NCBI GenBank assembly: GCA_022510865.1
Contig: JAFLSQ010000006.1
Span: forward strand, 1-64,000
Direction of reading: 5' to 3'
Source: Treponema sp.
GTDB taxonomy: Bacteria > Spirochaetota > Spirochaetia > Treponematales > Treponemataceae
Length of the DNA stretch: 64,000 nucleotides
Shown one piece after another: positions 61,368 to 64,000 of this stretch. Positions within the stretch are counted from its first letter, which is position 1. Each line of letters begins with the position of its first letter. The notes beneath the pieces are model-generated. The model did no database searches, was not told the origin of the DNA, and saw only the letters and a list, made by a program, of their open reading frames with translations. The translations under genes were made by a program, and so were the position numbers.

Positions 61368-64000
61368 TGAATTCCGACTTCTCCTTCAGCCCGATTTTCC
61401 CAAGTTTTATGAAAATGACGTTCGGAAGCTGCTGGTTCAGCCTCACAACCCCGGGATTGTCCTTAATCAGCCTAAGAATCTTGTCGATTGACAGGTTCGC
61501 CGTCTGCCTGAATTCAACCGCCACCTCGCCCTGACGCTCTTTTATGGAGCTGATTGACAGAGTGCGGCAGATTATGCGGATTTCCGCGAGCGCGAGCAGG
61601 CTTGACACCTCGTCCGGAATCGGGCCGAAACGGTCAGAAAGCTCGCCGAGCACAGCGTCAAATTCCTGCTCATCCGTCACCGCGGCGATTTTCTTGTAAA
61701 TCTCCATCTTAATCTGCGGATTTATGATGTAAGAGTCCGGAATGAATCCCGTGTACTCAAGCTCCATCAGAACCTCAGGATTCTCCTGATAGTCGCCCTG
61801 CATCGTAAGACGGTTCACGGCCTCGTTCAGAAGCCGGACGTACATATCAAAGCCAACGGAATATACATCCCCGGACTGGTCGCGCCCAAGAAGATTGCCC
61901 GCCCCGCGAATCTCCATATCTTTCATGGCGATTTTAAAGCCGCTTCCAAGCTCCGTAAAATCACTGATTACTTGCAGGCGTTTCATCGCAACCTCGGACA
62001 GGGCCTTGTTCTCTGGGTAAAGCAGATAAGCATAAGCCTGGCGGTCACTGCGGCCAACACGCCCCCGCAGCTGATACAACTGCGACACGCCGTACATATC
62101 CGCGCGGTCAATTATGATTGTGTTGACGTTCGGGATGTCAATCCCGTTCTCAATAATCGTCGTCGCGATGAGGACGTGGAATCCGCCCATCTTGAAACGC
62201 TGGAAAATCTCCTCCAGCTGCGCGCTCGTCATCTGGCCATGCGCCACATCCACAATAACCTCCGGGACAATACGCTCTATGCGGTGGCGCACCTCCATCA
62301 GCGACTCCACCCGGTTATGCAGATAAAAGACCTGACCGCCCCGCTCTATCTCCCGTCTGATTGCCACGGCGACCCGCTCATCAGTGTACTCGTCCACGAC
62401 AGTCTCGATTGCCTGGCGGTTCTGCGGCGGAGTCGTCAGAAGAGACATATCGCGGATTTTCAGGAGGCTCATGTGCAGGGTGCGCGGAATCGGGGTGGCG
62501 GACAGAGTGAGGCAATCGACATTGTTCTTCATCACTTTTAGCCGCTCCTTGTCCTTCACGCCGAACCTCTGCTCCTCGTCAATAATCATGAGGCCAAGAT
62601 TCTTGAATCTGACATCCTTCTGGATTATCCTGTGAGTGCCGACAAGGACATCAACCTCGCCCTTGGAAAGCCGCTCCAGCATTTTTTTCTGCTCTGATGG
62701 CGCGACAAACCGCGAGAGTCGCTCGATTCTGACCGGAAAATTCTTGAACCGCTCGATGCACGTCTCGTAATGCTGCTCGGCAAGAATCGTGGTGGGCGCA
62801 AGGAAGGCAACCTGCTTTCCGCCCATCACGGCCTTGAACGCGGCACGCATGGCAATCTCCGTTTTTCCGTATCCCACATCGCCGCACACAAGCCGGTCCA
62901 TCGGAACAGGACGCTCCATGTCATTTTTTATCTCCTCGGTGACGGTAATCTGGTCGGGGGTGTCCTCGTAGGGAAATGATGCCTCGAACGCGGCCTGCCA
63001 CTCAGTCTCCTTCGGAAAGGCATATCCCGCCGATGCCTGCCGCCTTGAATACAAGTCTATGAGTTTCTGCGCAAGATCCTCAACCGCCTGACGAACCTTG
63101 CTCTTCCGGCTCTCCCATGATTTGCTTCCGATTCTGTCAAGCCTTGGCTTGTCGCCCTCATTTCCGATGTACCGCTGGACAAGGTTCACCTGCTCAATCG
63201 GAACGAACGCGAATTCCTTGTCCGCATACTCAAGCTTGATGTAATCACGCTCGTTTCCAAGCGAGCGCACCCTCTCAATCCCGTGAAAAAGCGCGATTCC
63301 CCAGTTCACGTGCACGACATAATCGCCGGGACTAAGCTCCACGAACGTGTCTATCGCGCGGCTCTTCACCTTGCTCACGGATTTTGACACATACTTCCGC
63401 CGCCCGAAAATCTCGTTCTCCTGAATCACAAGCAGCTTCAGGTCAGGGATGCAGAATCCGGCAGAAATGGGGCGCGGAATCAGAACAAGCGGATTGCCCG
63501 GCCTGTCGCCGTCCGCAAAATCCTTGAAAATCTCGTGGATTCTAAGCTGCTGGTTCTCATTATCAGTGTAAATGACGATTTTCCAGCCGTCGCCCTGCAG
63601 ATTGGCGAATTCCTCCTTGATGTAGTTTATGTTCCCGAAAAAACTCCTAGGAGGGTCGCAGCTGACAGTCACGGCCGCGGAATCCAAATCATCAGTTTTC
63701 TGGAGTGTCCTAAAAAGCAGACGTCTTGAGATTCTCTCTGCGAGCGCGTCAAAGTCAAGCAGCATCGTGTCAACCGGAAGCGCGGGAAAAACCTCGCGGC
63801 TCGTGCGGTAAAGCCTCTCGTATTCCCGGCGGATTACAAGCCTGCCGTTCTCCAGTTTGTCGTAATTGAAAAAAAAGACAAAAGAATCCGGGTTGAGATA
63901 GTCAAGCACGGTGTGATGGTCATCCCACAAAAGCGGATAGAAAAACTCCTCACCCTCGCACCCGCCTGACACAGAAAGCTCGGAAATCATCCTGTCTTTC
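61339..64000 (-). CDS. mfd: Transcription-repair coupling factor Mfd (C-terminal part)
   Basis: Mfd displaces stalled RNA polymerase and recruits UvrA. The gene runs off the right edge, so its N-terminus is outside; the 887 or so residues seen compare with about 1,150 for the family. Visible in order are part of the UvrB-like region, the polymerase-interacting domain (GDYVVHVNWGIALFHGIE), the RecG-like helicase with Walker A GDVGYGKTEIAM, DEEQ box IIDEEQRFGVKDKE, motif TLSATPIPRTLHMSLL, ATTIIENGIDIPNVNTI, QLRGRVGRSDRQAYAY, and the C-terminal TRCF domain. The M in the ORF track at 63990 is internal, not the start. Confidence 0.95.
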   Translation of the reverse strand, partial: KDRMISELSVSGGCEGEEFFYPLLWDDHHTVLDYLNPDSFVFFFNYDKLENGRLVIRREYERLYRTSREVFPALPVDTMLLDFDALAERISRRLLFRTLQKTDDLDSAAVTVSCDPPRSFFGNINYIKEEFANLQGDGWKIVIYTDNENQQLRIHEIFKDFADGDRPGNPLVLIPRPISAGFCIPDLKLLVIQENEIFGRRKYVSKSVSKVKSRAIDTFVELSPGDYVVHVNWGIALFHGIERVRSLGNERDYIKLEYADKEFAFVPIEQVNLVQRYIGNEGDKPRLDRIGSKSWESRKSKVRQAVEDLAQKLIDLYSRRQASAGYAFPKETEWQAAFEASFPYEDTPDQITVTEEIKNDMERPVPMDRLVCGDVGYGKTEIAMRAAFKAVMGGKQVAFLAPTTILAEQHYETCIERFKNFPVRIERLSRFVAPSEQKKMLERLSKGEVDVLVGTHRIIQKDVRFKNLGLMIIDEEQRFGVKDKERLKVMKNNVDCLTLSATPIPRTLHMSLLKIRDMSLLTTPPQNRQAIETVVDEYTDERVAVAIRREIERGGQVFYLHNRVESLMEVRHRIERIVPEVIVDVAHGQMTSAQLEEIFQRFKMGGFHVLIATTIIENGIDIPNVNTIIIDRADMYGVSQLYQLRGRVGRSDRQAYAYLLYPENKALSEVAMKRLQVISDFTELGSGFKIAMKDMEIRGAGNLLGRDQSGDVYSVGFDMYVRLLNEAVNRLTMQGDYQENPEVLMELEYTGFIPDSYIINPQIKMEIYKKIAAVTDEQEFDAVLGELSDRFGPIPDEVSSLLALAEIRIICRTLSISSIKERQGEVAVEFRQTANLSIDKILRLIKDNPGVVRLNQQLPNVIFIKLGKIGLKEKSEFIREKLSRLA

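Noticed and set aside
1-64000. Insertion sequence, prophage, CRISPR array or recent island
   Set aside because: No transposase, integrase, phage structural gene or regularly spaced repeat was seen; gene order and codon character look uniform and chromosomal.

Overview
The window looks like chromosomal core from a Treponema-type spirochaete of moderate G+C. Several gene blocks fit what I remember of T. pallidum gene order: rpsF-ssb-rpsR-rplI-dnaB, dnaG-rpoD-zinc-ribbon gene, and mreB-mreC-mreD-pbp2-rodA. A Borrelia/Treponema P83/100-family protein is also present. The species cannot be fixed from sequence alone. I see no insertion sequence, prophage or CRISPR array.

Layout. 1-3.4 kb: ribosomal/replication operon behind a strong sigma70-type promoter. 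3.4-8.2 kb (minus strand): P83/100 protein, a propeller-type exported protein and a 23S rRNA uracil methyltransferase. 8.2-12.8 kb: lipase-like hydrolase, a PcnB/CCA-type nucleotidyltransferase, a P-loop protein with an Asp23-like C-terminus, an RluA-type pseudouridine synthase and a DUF212 membrane protein. 12.8-18.8 kb: an unknown membrane protein followed by six Rnf-like genes in order C, D, G, E, A, B. 18.9-20.9 kb: a GH57-like protein that seems to lack its catalytic residues. 20.9-23.7 kb (minus): diaminobutyrate decarboxylase and aminotransferase (1,3-diaminopropane route). 23.8-26.2 kb: OmpA-domain protein and LUD protein. 26.4-33.9 kb: four-subunit 2-oxoacid:ferredoxin oxidoreductase, then two successive [HTH-cupin regulator + acyl-CoA ligase] pairs. 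34.0-39.7 kb (minus): rod-shape/peptidoglycan elongation operon, preceded by a TPR protein and rnpB (RNase P RNA). 41.1-48.0 kb (minus): macromolecular-synthesis operon (MBL hydrolase, small ORF, mltG, dnaG, rpoD, zinc-ribbon protein). 48.1-48.3 kb: tRNA-Thr and tRNA-Tyr. 48.3-51.0 kb (minus): glgA, aroH-type chorismate mutase and a band-7-like protein. 51.0-54.2 kb (plus): membrane protein, cca with HD domain, folC. 54.2 kb to the end: alr (minus), a lipoprotein, thrC, a cytidylate-kinase-like gene, yicC, murC, a small unknown gene and the C-terminal part of mfd.

The most unusual element is the Rnf-like operon. All six subunits are recognisable by context and residual motifs. Yet by eye the cofactor sites that define Rnf/Nqr are missing: the glycine loop of RnfC, the flavinylation threonines of RnfD and RnfG, the core cysteines of RnfA and RnfE, and the first cluster motif and C-terminal ferredoxin module of RnfB. 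Only iron-sulfur motifs on RnfB and RnfC remain. It is therefore either a repurposed Rnf-derived complex or a very divergent one. A second pattern is a set of genes whose -10 box lies only 6-9 bases before the start codon with no Shine-Dalgarno sequence, which suggests leaderless transcripts.

All alignments to family members were made by eye from memory. Promoter and terminator calls are by pattern only.
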